This document shows, in pieces, positions 16,247-24,014 of a stretch of DNA of 34,673 nucleotides. The stretch lies in contig JBBRYK010000026.1 in the NCBI GenBank assembly GCA_038237665.1, positions 1-34,673 of the forward strand. Reading direction: 5' to 3'. Numbering within the stretch: position 1 is the first letter of the stretch; each line of letters opens with the position of its first letter. The stretch comes from JBBRYK01 sp038237665. Its GTDB lineage: Bacteria; Actinomycetota; Thermoleophilia; Gaiellales; Gaiellaceae. A program made the translations under genes and the position numbers. The notes beneath the pieces are model-generated. The model was not told the origin of the DNA. It saw nothing but the letters and a program-made list of their open reading frames with translations, and did not search any database.

Positions 16247-18798
16247 TCCGGTTCGCTCTCCGCGGGCTCGCCGGCCGGAAACTGCGGTCGGTTCTCACGG
16301 CCCTGGCAATCATCCTGGGCGTCGCCACCGTCAGCGGGACGTACGTGCTCACGGATTCGATCTCGAGCGGGTTCGACAAGATCTTCACGAGCATCTACCA
16401 GGGGACCGATGCCTCGATCACCGGCAAGTCTGCCGTGAGCCAGAACGCCACGATGGACCTGCCGCCCTTCGACGAGTCGCTGCTGCCCAGGGTCCGCAAC
16501 CTTCCGGCCGTTGCGGCCGCAACAGGCGGTGTCGCCGACGACAGCACAAACCTGATCGGCAAGAACGGCAAGGTGATCAGCTTTGGTTTCGCGCCGCATC
16601 TCGGGTTCTCGGTCGATCCAAGCCAGTCCCGCTTTAGTTCGCTGCACCTTGTCGAGGGGGACTGGCCGGGCGCCGGCGAGGTCGTCATCGACCGAACGAC
16701 AGCGCAGAAGAAGAACATCCACGTCGGCGATACCCTCCCGATCGAGGCGCAAGGCGCGGCCCGGCCGTTCCGAGTGGCCGGCCTCGTCAAGTTCGGCACG
16801 ACCTCGTTCGACATCGGCGGCGCAACGCTCGCCGGCTTCGATCTTCGGACCGCCCAGAAGCTGTTCCACAAGGAGGGGAAGCTCGACCAGATTCGGATTG
16901 CGCGAAAGTCGGGCTACAGCACGGAACAGCTGCTCGACCAGATTCGCGGGATCCTCCCTCCCTCGACACAGGTGCGCACGGGCCAGAACCAGGCCAAGCA
17001 GGATGCGAGCGACACCAAGAGCTTCACCGACTTCCTGCAGACGTTCCTGCTCGCGTTCGGCGGCATCGCGCTCTTCGTCGGCGCGTTCGTGATCGCGAAC
17101 TCGCTCTCGATCACCGTCGCGCAGCGGGCACGCGAGTTCGCGACGCTGCGGACGATCGGCGCGACCCGCCGGCAGATCCTGCGCTCGGTGCTCTACGAGT
17201 CGTTCGCGGTCGGCGTGCTGGCGTCAATCGCCGGGCTGTTCCTCGGCCTCGGCCTGGCGAAGTTGCTCTTCTGGGTCTTCGGCAAGCTCGACTTCACCCT
17301 CGCGAACACCGGCCTGCCGTTGCACACGCGAACGATCGTCGTCTCCCTGATCGTCGGCGTGCTCGTCACGATGGTGGCGAGTCTGCGCCCGGCGCTCCGG
17401 GCGACCCGCGTGCCGCCGATCGCAGCCGTGCGTGAAGGGATCACTCTTCCGCCGGGGCGGTTCGCTCGGTGGCGTGCGCCAGGCTCCGGCGTTCTTGCCC
17501 TCCTGGGTTTTGGGCTCGTCGCCCTCGGCCTCTTCGCGCACGGGCTCTCCACGGCCGGGATCCTCTTCGCGATGGGCGCCGGCGCGCTCTTCGTCTTTAT
17601 CGGAGTTGCGCTCTTCTCGGCACAGCTCGTCGTGCCGCTCGCGCACATTCTCGGTGGGCCTGCGGCGAAGGTGGCCGGCGCGTCCGGCGTGCTCGCGCGC
17701 GAGAACTCGATGCGCAATCCGCAGCGGACCGGCTCCACCGCGGCCGCACTCATGATCGGCCTGGCGCTGGTCACGCTCGTGACGATGCTCGCGCAGGGCA
17801 TCCGGCATTCGTTCTACGACGCGGTGAACAAGATCTGGGCGACCGACTATGCCGTCACCGCCCAGAACAACTTCGACCCGATCCCGGTCGCGGTCGAAAA
17901 GCCGTTGCGCCAGACAGCTGGGGTCACCGCGGTGGTGGGCGTCCGGTCGGGCGAGAGCCGCGCATTTGGAGCGACGCATTCGGTCACTGCCGTCGACCGC
18001 GGGGCAAGCCGGGTGTTCCACCTGAACTGGAAGAACGGCTCTCAGGCCGTCCTCGACACGCTCGGACGGAACGGGGCTTTCGTCGACAAGAACTTTGCCA
18101 AGGACCATCATCTGGTGGTCGGCTCGCCGATTGGGCTCCTCGTGCCGAACGGCCAGCATCCTGTCCTTCGCCTAAAGGGAATCTTCGACCCCCCGAACGG
18201 CGGCTCTCCGTTCGGTGCGATCACGATCTCGAGCGCGACCTTCGACCGTTTCTACACGAAGCCGCAGGACTTGTTCATCTTCCTCACTGTCAAAGGTGGC
18301 GTGAATTCCGCGACTACCACCCGGTTGGATCACGCCCTCGACGGCTTCCCCAACGCAAAGCTTCAGGACCGCGATCAGTTCAAGAAGAACCAGGCGAGCT
18401 TCCTCGACAACGTCCTGAACATCCTCTACGTCCTCCTCGCGCTGTCCGTGATCGTCAGCTTGTTCGGCATCGTCAACACGCTGGTGCTAACGGTCTTCGA
18501 GCGGACACGCGAGATCGGGATGCTGCGAGCCGTCGGCACGACTCGGTGGCAGATCCGGTGGATGATCGCGCTGGAGAGTGTGGTCACCTCGCTGATGGGA
18601 GCAGCGATCGGGATCGGGCTCGGTGTCGTTCTGGCCGTCCTGCTGATCGTGCGCGTCGACTTTCTCGTGCTCGCCTGGCCGATCGGCTCGCTGCTGGTCT
18701 TCGCGCTTGCCGCGCTCGTCGCGGGGCTTGTGGCGTCGATCTTCCCGGCCCGTCGCGCGGCGCGGCTGGACCCCCTCAAAGCGCTCCAGTACGAGTAG
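16243..18798 (+). CDS. ABC transporter permease, two FtsX-like domains
   Basis: The 851-residue membrane partner of the preceding ATPase, coupled by ATGA. It begins with a short cytoplasmic segment and membrane helix (LRGLAGRKLRSVLTALAIILGVATVSGTYVL, about 6-36), then an extracytoplasmic MacB-type domain. A first FtsX block of helices carries QRAREFATLRTIGATRRQILRSVLYES, and a second extracytoplasmic domain and C-terminal FtsX block carry ERTREIGMLRAVGTTRWQIRWMIALES. These coupling-helix sequences mark the two halves. Ends in FPARRAARLDPLKALQYE, the usual tail. This layout is common in actinobacteria for lipid or lipoprotein handling; the substrate is unknown. Convergent with the nitronate monooxygenase gene, 9 bases apart. 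Confidence 0.95.
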   Translation: MIRFALRGLAGRKLRSVLTALAIILGVATVSGTYVLTDSISSGFDKIFTSIYQGTDASITGKSAVSQNATMDLPPFDESLLPRVRNLPAVAAATGGVADDSTNLIGKNGKVISFGFAPHLGFSVDPSQSRFSSLHLVEGDWPGAGEVVIDRTTAQKKNIHVGDTLPIEAQGAARPFRVAGLVKFGTTSFDIGGATLAGFDLRTAQKLFHKEGKLDQIRIARKSGYSTEQLLDQIRGILPPSTQVRTGQNQAKQDASDTKSFTDFLQTFLLAFGGIALFVGAFVIANSLSITVAQRAREFATLRTIGATRRQILRSVLYESFAVGVLASIAGLFLGLGLAKLLFWVFGKLDFTLANTGLPLHTRTIVVSLIVGVLVTMVASLRPALRATRVPPIAAVREGITLPPGRFARWRAPGSGVLALLGFGLVALGLFAHGLSTAGILFAMGAGALFVFIGVALFSAQLVVPLAHILGGPAAKVAGASGVLARENSMRNPQRTGSTAAALMIGLALVTLVTMLAQGIRHSFYDAVNKIWATDYAVTAQNNFDPIPVAVEKPLRQTAGVTAVVGVRSGESRAFGATHSVTAVDRGASRVFHLNWKNGSQAVLDTLGRNGAFVDKNFAKDHHLVVGSPIGLLVPNGQHPVLRLKGIFDPPNGGSPFGAITISSATFDRFYTKPQDLFIFLTVKGGVNSATTTRLDHALDGFPNAKLQDRDQFKKNQASFLDNVLNILYVLLALSVIVSLFGIVNTLVLTVFERTREIGMLRAVGTTRWQIRWMIALESVVTSLMGAAIGIGLGVVLAVLLIVRVDFLVLAWPIGSLLVFALAALVAGLVASIFPARRAARLDPLKALQYE

Positions 18799-18807
18799 AA
18801 GCGCGGC

Positions 18808-19881
18808 TCAGCGCGCGAGTCGCGCGAGGGCTTCTTCGGTCTCACTGACCAGCACCGCTACGAGTTCGGCCGCCGGCAGCGCGCGGGCGAGCCGTAGGCC
18901 CTGGCCGGCGAGCATGGTCATCAGCTCGGGGGCGCCGCGCCGCGCCGCCTCGTCCCGGATGTCCGCCGCGAGGGCGGCCTGAAGCGGGAACGGAGCAAGC
19001 CTCTCGCGCTGGGGATCGAGCTCTTGGGCCAGGCGGTTGCGGATGCCCCGGGCATGCCGGCCGGTGAACGCAGGCGTGACGGTTGTGCTCTCCTCGGTCC
19101 CGTCGAGAACCGCCCGCTTGTGAAGATCGTGCGCGGCGCTCTCGGGCGTCGGCAGAAACGCGGTTCCGAGCTGGGCGCCGGCCGCGCCGAGGGCGAGCGC
19201 CGCCGCGATGCCGCGGCCGTCCATGATCCCGCCCGCGGCCACGACCGGGATCGAGACAGCGTCGACGATCTGCGGCACGAGCGCGAGCGTGCCGACGAGC
19301 CCTGCGTCAAAGTCGCCCGCGAATGTCCCGCGGTGGCCTCCCGCCTCGGACCCTTGCGCGACGACCGCGTCGACGCCGAGCTCCTCGAGCGCCCTAGCCT
19401 CGTCCACCGTGGTCGCCGTGCCGAGGACGCGCGTGCCTTTCTCCTGCAGGTCACGGGTCAGCTCGGCCGGGGCGAGGCCGAAGGTGAAGCTGAAGACGGG
19501 CGGCGCCTCAGCGAGCACGGCCCCGTACGTGTCCTCGAGCGTGTAGGGAGGTCGCCGGGGCAGCTCGGGCGACGGCAGGCCCAGCTCCTTGCGGTACGGC
19601 TCGAGCAGTGCGCTCGCGGCGGCGAGATCCCCCGGTGGCGCGGGTGGCCCGAGGGCGAAGAGGTTGACGTTGAAGGGCCGGAAGGTCCGTTCGCGCACGG
19701 CGGCGATTGCCGCGCGCATCTGCTCCGGCGAGGTGTAGGCGAGCCCGAGGCTTCCGAGCCCACCGGCCTCGGAGACGGCAGCGGCGAGCTCCGGGGTCGA
19801 GGTCCCGCCCGCCATCGGCGCCTGGATCAGCGGGTACCGGATCCCGAGCAGGCGACTGAGCTGTGTGTCGGGCCAGGCCAT
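18808..19881 (-). CDS. Nitronate monooxygenase / 2-nitropropane dioxygenase family
   Basis: An FMN-dependent TIM-barrel enzyme that oxidises alkyl nitronates such as propionate-3-nitronate. The 357-residue product has QAPMAGGTSTPELAAAVS (20-37), the class I motif GSEAGGHRGTF with the probable catalytic His183, and the flavin-phosphate loop VVAAGGIMDGRGIAAALALGA. The ATG at 19881 lacks a Shine-Dalgarno sequence; TAGCGT ends 8 bases upstream. An 18-base palindrome lies about 50 bases upstream of the start and may be a regulator site. The family also contains enoyl-ACP reductase-like members (FabK), but the AGGHRG motif favours nitronate oxidation. Confidence 0.9.
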   Translation of the reverse strand: MAWPDTQLSRLLGIRYPLIQAPMAGGTSTPELAAAVSEAGGLGSLGLAYTSPEQMRAAIAAVRERTFRPFNVNLFALGPPAPPGDLAAASALLEPYRKELGLPSPELPRRPPYTLEDTYGAVLAEAPPVFSFTFGLAPAELTRDLQEKGTRVLGTATTVDEARALEELGVDAVVAQGSEAGGHRGTFAGDFDAGLVGTLALVPQIVDAVSIPVVAAGGIMDGRGIAAALALGAAGAQLGTAFLPTPESAAHDLHKRAVLDGTEESTTVTPAFTGRHARGIRNRLAQELDPQRERLAPFPLQAALAADIRDEAARRGAPELMTMLAGQGLRLARALPAAELVAVLVSETEEALARLAR

Positions 19882-19889
19882 CCGCCTAG

Positions 19890-19895
19890 ACGCTA
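19890..19895 (-). promoter_or_regulatory. -10 element of the nitronate monooxygenase gene (leaderless)
   Basis: TAGCGT on the minus strand ends 8 bases before the ATG at 19881, and no ribosome-binding site lies between. It belongs to the same leaderless pattern seen at several other genes in the window. Confidence 0.55.
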
Positions 19896-19931
19896 TCGAG
19901 CCTCAGTACGCGCAGACGATTAGCCGAGTGT

Positions 19932-19949
19932 GTTGTCTTAACAGACAAC
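19932..19949. promoter_or_regulatory. 18-base perfect-arm palindrome, candidate operator
   Basis: GTTGTCT-TAAC-AGACAAC has perfect 7-base arms around TAAC. It lies 36 bases upstream of the -10 hexamer of the nitronate monooxygenase gene, the position of an operator overlapping or just upstream of the -35 region. The TTGTC/GACAA arms resemble sites of GntR-type regulators, but no regulator gene is in the window. Confidence 0.55.
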
Positions 19950-20005
19950 GCCACCGAGCTCGAGGGCGAGCTCTGCATCTCCGAACCGGCCACGTCGGCA
20001 ACGGC

Positions 20006-20141
20006 CATGACAGGGGCCAGACCCCCGCCGTGTCCGAAGCGGACAGAACGCCAGCGGAAAAGGACGTGTCCGGGTCTGCTGCGGCCACTGGCCTGCCGTG
20101 AGCTGTCCGCGGGACACGGCCGGGGTCTGTCCCCCCACATG
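20006..20141. repeat. Hairpin element with long terminal inverted repeats (MITE/REP-like)
   Basis: The outer arms pair: CAGACCCCCGCCGTGTCC (20018-20035) is the reverse complement, with one mismatch, of 20112-20129. Inside them GCGGACAG (20039-20046) pairs perfectly with CTGTCCGC (20103-20110). Weaker pairing extends outward to CATG at both ends. The right arm, 20112-20141, matches 5845-5874 at 27 of 30 bases. No coding frame in it is convincing. It could be a non-autonomous mobile element or a structured RNA; no transposase is present. Confidence 0.7.
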
Positions 20142-20215
20142 CTCACCGAAGGACGTGGCCGCTTGGCGGAACGAGCCGATTTGCCCCGAGCTCGGGATTG
20201 CGATCGGAGGCCCGG

Positions 20216-20458
20216 TCAGCCGGCTGATTCGAGCCAGGCGCGAAGCTCGTGCGGGGTGATCCGGCGCCGTCCGAGCTCGTCGAGCGGCGGCACCGCGTCC
20301 TTCGCAACCCGGGCGACGGTTTCCTGGCTGTCGGAGAAGGGGCTGACGATCTTGTTCCCCTTCAGCAACGCGCGGCCGGTCAGCGGAGCCGCATAGACCG
20401 CGAGCTGAGCCTCAGAGTAGCCCTTGGCCCGCAGAGCCTCGTTCGCGGAGTCGATCAT
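20216..20458 (-). CDS. Small hypothetical protein coupled to gatB
   Basis: An 80-residue, probably cytoplasmic and mostly helical protein that I do not recognise. It has no signal peptide, no membrane segment and no cysteine. It contains GYSEAQLAVYAAPLTGRALLKG in the first half and ITPHELRAWLESAG at the end. The ATG at 20458 overlaps the gatB stop as ATGA, so it is the last gene of the gatCAB operon and is translated in step with GatB. Its own stop lies in a 12-base palindrome (TCAGCCGGCTGA, 20216-20227). A role linked to tRNA amidation or translation is only guilt by association. Confidence 0.75.
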   Translation of the reverse strand: MIDSANEALRAKGYSEAQLAVYAAPLTGRALLKGNKIVSPFSDSQETVARVAKDAVPPLDELGRRRITPHELRAWLESAG

Positions 20459-21864
20459 CCGTCCAATCGCTCCCGGACGAGGTCGTTGACGACCTTCGCA
20501 TCCGCCTTGCCCTGCGTCTCGCGCATCACCTGGCCGACGAAGAAGCCGAGGAGGCCTGACTTGCCGTTGCGGTATGCCGCGACCTGGTCGGAGTTCGACG
20601 CCAGGATGCGCTCGACGATCGGGACGAGCTCACCCGTGTCGGCGATCGACGCCTCGGCGAGGTAGGCCTCGGCCTTGAAATCGCTGTCGCCGCTGCGGGC
20701 GAGCGCCTCCGCGAAGGTGTTTCGGGGGATCCCTGAGCGGCCTCCGATCAGCTTGCCGAGCTCCTCGGCGTTCACCTTCTCCGGGTCGATTCCCGCCCCG
20801 GCGAGCTCGTTCATGACCACGTTCGCCACCGCGCGACGGTCACCGGGGACGCGGTCGAACAGGCCGTCCCGGCCGCTGGTGACGAGCCCCTCGGCGAGAT
20901 CGAAGCCCACCTCGGCTTCGAGTCGGCGGATGCGCGCCGCCGGCAGCTCGGTGAGCTCCCCGCGCAGCCGCTCGACGACCTCGGCAGGCGGTTCGATCGG
21001 AACGAGGTCCGGCTCCGGGAAGTAGCGGTAGTCCTGCGCCTCCTCCTTGGAGCGCAGCGGCGGCGCCGATTCGTGCGACGGGTCGAAGTGCAGCGTCTCC
21101 TGCACGACCGTCCCGCCAGACTCGTAGATCGCGATCTGCCGCTCGACCTCGCGCCCGATCCCTTTCGCCGCGAACGCGAACGAGTTCATGTTCTTCAGCT
21201 CGGTCCGCGTGCGGAGCTCGTCGGAGCCGGTCGGACGCACCGAGACGTTGACGTCGAAGCGGAGCGAGCCCTTCTCCATCTCGGCGTCGGAGATGCCGAG
21301 CTCGACGACCGTTTGCCGCAGGAGTTGCAGGAAGCGCCGCGCCTCCTCGGGCGAGCGGAGGTCGGGTGCGGTCACGATTTCGACCAGAGGCGTCCCGCAG
21401 CGGTTGAAGTCGACGAGCGTGCGGTCGGCTCCGCCGATCCTGCCGCCGGCGCCGCCGACGTGGACGTTCTTGGCGGCGTCCTCCTCCAGGTGCGCGCGGA
21501 CGATCCCGACCGCCGCGTCGCCGTCCGGGCCCGGTACGAGCACCCGCCCGTCCACGCAGAGCGGCTCGTCGTACTGGGAGATCTGGTAGCCCTTCGGGTT
21601 GTCCGGGTAGAAGTAGTTCTTGCGGTGGAAGACCGAGTGCGGGGCGATCTCGCACCCAAGGGCGAGCCCGAGCAGGATCGTCATCTCGATCGCCCGGCGG
21701 TTGGGTACGGGTAGCGAGCCGGGATGCGCGAGGCAGACGGGGCAGGTCAGCGTGTTCTCCGGCGCCGCGTAGGCCACCGCGCAGCGGCAGAACATTTTCG
21801 TCCGCGTCTTCAGGTGGACGTGGATCTCCAGCCCGATGACCGGTTCCCACCCGTTGGCGCTCAT
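20455..21864 (-). CDS. gatB: Asp-tRNA(Asn)/Glu-tRNA(Gln) amidotransferase subunit B
   Basis: GatB binds the mischarged tRNA and phosphorylates its acyl group so that GatA-derived ammonia can amidate it, making Gln-tRNA or Asn-tRNA. Of 469 residues, the N-terminal kinase domain shows VIGLEIHVHLKTRTKMFCRC, the zinc-site cysteine context CPVCLAHPGSLP, YFYPDNPKGYQISQYD and VDFNRCGTPLVEIVT. The C-terminal helical and YqeY-like domains end in GFFVGQVMRETQGKADAKVV. The ATG at 21864 overlaps the gatA stop as ATGA. The longer open frame toward 23325 is the shadow of gatA. Confidence 0.97.
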   Translation of the reverse strand: MSANGWEPVIGLEIHVHLKTRTKMFCRCAVAYAAPENTLTCPVCLAHPGSLPVPNRRAIEMTILLGLALGCEIAPHSVFHRKNYFYPDNPKGYQISQYDEPLCVDGRVLVPGPDGDAAVGIVRAHLEEDAAKNVHVGGAGGRIGGADRTLVDFNRCGTPLVEIVTAPDLRSPEEARRFLQLLRQTVVELGISDAEMEKGSLRFDVNVSVRPTGSDELRTRTELKNMNSFAFAAKGIGREVERQIAIYESGGTVVQETLHFDPSHESAPPLRSKEEAQDYRYFPEPDLVPIEPPAEVVERLRGELTELPAARIRRLEAEVGFDLAEGLVTSGRDGLFDRVPGDRRAVANVVMNELAGAGIDPEKVNAEELGKLIGGRSGIPRNTFAEALARSGDSDFKAEAYLAEASIADTGELVPIVERILASNSDQVAAYRNGKSGLLGFFVGQVMRETQGKADAKVVNDLVRERLDG

Positions 21865-23279
21865 GCCAGCCTCGGAGGGACGAAATCGAAGCCGATCGCA
21901 TGCTCGAGGGCGTGGGCGGTGCGGAAGAGCAGGTTCTCCGAGAACTGCCGTCCGATCAGCTGCAGGCCGACGGGCAGACCCTCCGAGAGCCCGCAGGGAA
22001 TGGAGAGCCCCGGCAGCCCGGCCATGTTCGGCGGAATCGCGAGCACGTCCGAGAGGTACATCGCAACCGGGTTCTCGGTCCTGGCGCCCAGAGGGAAAGC
22101 AACCGTCGGCGACGTCGGCGAGACGAGCACGTCGAAGCGCTCCAGCGCGGCCGCGAACTCGTTGCTGATGATCGTCCGCACCTTCTGCGCCTGCCCGTAG
22201 AAGGCGTCGTAGTAGCCGGCCGAGAGCGCGTAGGTGCCGAGCATGATCCGGCGCTTGGGCTCGTCGCCGAAACCGGCGTCGCGCGTGCGTTCGTACATGG
22301 CTCTGATCCCATCCTCCGCGCCAACGCGTGGCCCGTAACGGACGCCGTCGTAACGGGCCAGGTTCGAAGAGGCCTCGGAGGGGGCGATCAGGTAGTAGCA
22401 GGGCATGCCGTACTCGACCGAGCGCGGCAGCGTGGTCTCCCCCACTTCGGCGCCAAGCTGACGGCAGAGCTCGATCGTCCTCTGGACGGACTCGGCAACG
22501 CCCGGCTCGATCCCCTCCGCCTCGTTCAGCTCCTTTGGGACCCCGACCCGGAGGCCCTTCAGATCCTCGCGCTCGGGGATCTCCACCGGCTCCGGCAGGT
22601 CGACCGTCGTCGTGTCGCAGGGATCGCGGCCGGCGATGATCCGGTACAGGAGGGCGCAGTCGCGGACGGTCTTCGTCAACGGGCCGACCTGGTCGAGGCT
22701 CGACGCGAACGCGACGATGCCGTATCGCGAGACGGTGCCGTAGGTCGGCCGCAGGCCGACGATCCCACAGAGCGCAGCGGGCTGCTTGATCGAGCCGCCC
22801 GTGTCGGACCCGAGCGCCCACGGAGCGAGCCCACCAGCGACCGCGGCGGCCGAGCCGCCGGACGACCCTCCCGGAACACGGGCCGGATCCCAGGGGTTGT
22901 GCGACGGGCCGTAGGCCGAGTTCTCGGTCGACGAGCCCATCGCGAACTCGTCCATGTTCGTCTTGCCGATCGTCGGCAGCCCCGCGTCCTTGCAGCGGGC
23001 GGCGACGGTCGAGTCGAAGACCGGCCGGTACCCCTCGAGGATCTTCGAACCGGCGGTCGTGGGGATGCCGCGCGTCGAGATCACGTCCTTGAGCGCGATC
23101 GGCACGCCGTCGCCCTCGACGTCGTCGACGAGCGCAAGGTAGGCGTGGAGCTCGTCGTCGCGCTCTTCGATCGCGGCGCGGTAAGCGGCGTGCAACTCGC
23201 CTGCCGAAGCCTCGCGGCTCTCGATCAGCCCGAGCGCCTGCTCGGCCGTCAGCCGCAGGGTGTCGATCGCGCCGCTCAT
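21861..23279 (-). CDS. gatA: Asp-tRNA(Asn)/Glu-tRNA(Gln) amidotransferase subunit A
   Basis: The amidase-signature subunit that releases ammonia from glutamine. The Ser-cisSer-Lys triad is K64 (IALKDVIST), S139 (VPGGSSGGSAAAV) and S163 (SDTGGSIKQPA), with the expected 75- and 24-residue spacings. The protein has 472 residues and ends at the ATGA shared with gatB. ATG start at 23279, chosen because homology starts there (TLRLTAEQALGLI). Just upstream, bases 23289-23302 can form CCCCCC-GT-GGGGGG, a GC-only hairpin close to the start that might affect translation. Gap to gatC is 106 bases. Confidence 0.97.
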   Translation of the reverse strand: MSGAIDTLRLTAEQALGLIESREASAGELHAAYRAAIEERDDELHAYLALVDDVEGDGVPIALKDVISTRGIPTTAGSKILEGYRPVFDSTVAARCKDAGLPTIGKTNMDEFAMGSSTENSAYGPSHNPWDPARVPGGSSGGSAAAVAGGLAPWALGSDTGGSIKQPAALCGIVGLRPTYGTVSRYGIVAFASSLDQVGPLTKTVRDCALLYRIIAGRDPCDTTTVDLPEPVEIPEREDLKGLRVGVPKELNEAEGIEPGVAESVQRTIELCRQLGAEVGETTLPRSVEYGMPCYYLIAPSEASSNLARYDGVRYGPRVGAEDGIRAMYERTRDAGFGDEPKRRIMLGTYALSAGYYDAFYGQAQKVRTIISNEFAAALERFDVLVSPTSPTVAFPLGARTENPVAMYLSDVLAIPPNMAGLPGLSIPCGLSEGLPVGLQLIGRQFSENLLFRTAHALEHAIGFDFVPPRLA

Positions 23280-23288
23280 CTGCGCGCA

Positions 23289-23303
23289 CCCCCCGTGGGG
23301 GGG
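23289..23303. other. C6/G7 inverted repeat upstream of gatA
   Basis: A run of six C, then GT, then seven G, flanked by GCGCA and ACGCG that extend the pairing partly. It begins 9 bases upstream of the gatA start codon, where a ribosome-binding site would be. No clear Shine-Dalgarno sequence is otherwise visible for gatA. Confidence 0.4.
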
Positions 23304-23385
23304 ACGCGAAGTCCCCTTCTGGCACCGTATCGAGACAAAACGCACACGTATGTGCCGAAACGGTGACGAGTTCTTGCGTCCGTGC

Positions 23386-23667
23386 TCATGCCGGCGGCAC
23401 CCGGAAGAACCCGCCTTCGTGGTCGGGCGCGTTCGCGAGCACGTCCTCGATTGGCAGCGAGGGGCGAGGCTCGTCCTCGGCCCAGACGTTGACCAGGTCG
23501 AGCGGATGGGCAGTCGGCTCCACATCGGACAGGTCGAGCTCGGCCACCTTTCCGACCGCCTCCAGGATCGCGTTCAGCTGCGTGCCGAGCCGCTCGAGCT
23601 CGTCGTCGGAGAGCTCGAGGCGCGCAAGGCGCGCGACGTGCAGAACCTCGTCTCGACTGATCGCCAC
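23386..23667 (-). CDS. gatC: Asp-tRNA(Asn)/Glu-tRNA(Gln) amidotransferase subunit C
   Basis: The small scaffold subunit that wraps around the GatA-GatB interface. The 93-residue sequence shows the family pattern: ISRDEVLHVARLARLELSDDE (3-23), LGTQLNAILEAVGKVAELD, VEPTAHPLDLVNVWAEDEP and a conserved C-terminal ANAPDHEGGFFRVPPA. Start is GTG at 23667, with GGGAGG nine bases upstream as ribosome-binding site. The csp stop is only 67 bases upstream, and that gap contains the csp terminator, leaving little room for a separate promoter. Confidence 0.96.
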   Translation of the reverse strand: MAISRDEVLHVARLARLELSDDELERLGTQLNAILEAVGKVAELDLSDVEPTAHPLDLVNVWAEDEPRPSLPIEDVLANAPDHEGGFFRVPPA

Positions 23668-23682
23668 TCCTCTGATCCTCCC

Positions 23683-23710
23683 AAATAGAAGGGCCCCCTT
23701 TCGGGGGCCC
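23683..23710 (-). terminator. Intrinsic terminator after the cold-shock gene
   Basis: A perfect 8-bp stem GGGCCCCC/GGGGGCCC closed by GAAA on the minus strand is followed by TTCTATTT. In the plus direction no T tract follows, so it works for the minus-strand csp gene. It sits directly before the gatC ribosome-binding site, so it may set the ratio of csp to gat mRNA by partial read-through. Confidence 0.8.
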
Positions 23711-23734
23711 GTGAAATCGGTTCCGAAAGGTTGC

Positions 23735-23935
23735 CTAGGCCGGCTGGACGTTCGCGGCCTGCAGGCCCTTGTCGCCCTGCACGACCTCGAACTCCACGCG
23801 CTGACCTTCGGTCAGCGAGCGGTAGCCGTCCATCGTGATCGCGGAGAAATGCACGAAGACGTCCTCGCCACCCTCGCGCTCGATGAAGCCGTAGCCCTTC
23901 TCATTCGAAAACCACTTGACGGTGCCCTGAGCCAA
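23735..23935 (-). CDS. Cold-shock domain protein
   Basis: A 66-residue single OB-fold RNA/DNA chaperone that melts RNA secondary structure. Starts AQGTVKWFSNEKGYGFIE, with RNP1 KGYGFI and RNP2 VFVHF, then the usual LTEGQRVEFEVVQGDKGLQAANV. Start is TTG at 23935, with a strong AAGGAGG four bases upstream (23940-23946), which decides the start; no ATG is present. An intrinsic terminator follows. It lies between folD and gatC; the 79 bases upstream would hold its promoter and 5' leader (TAGGTT at 23986-23991 is a possible -10 element). Confidence 0.96.
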   Translation of the reverse strand: MAQGTVKWFSNEKGYGFIEREGGEDVFVHFSAITMDGYRSLTEGQRVEFEVVQGDKGLQAANVQPA

Positions 23936-24014
23936 CGTCCCTCCTTGTTACAACAGAAAACGACGGCCCAGGCACCGAGCCGCCGAACCTACGTGAAGCG
24001 GCCGAAAGATAGCG

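Noticed and set aside
18799..18830. Terminator between the permease and nitronate monooxygenase genes
   Set aside because: Only GC-rich self-complementary bases inside the monooxygenase 3' end, without a T tract; not separable from coding composition.
20187..20198. CCCGAGCTCGGG palindrome as a regulatory site
   Set aside because: A 12-base GC-only palindrome is likely by chance in this composition, and it is not placed at a promoter.
21865..23325. Very long gatB reading frame to 23325
   Set aside because: It is the shadow of gatA; gatB homology begins at the ATG at 21864, which overlaps the gatA stop.
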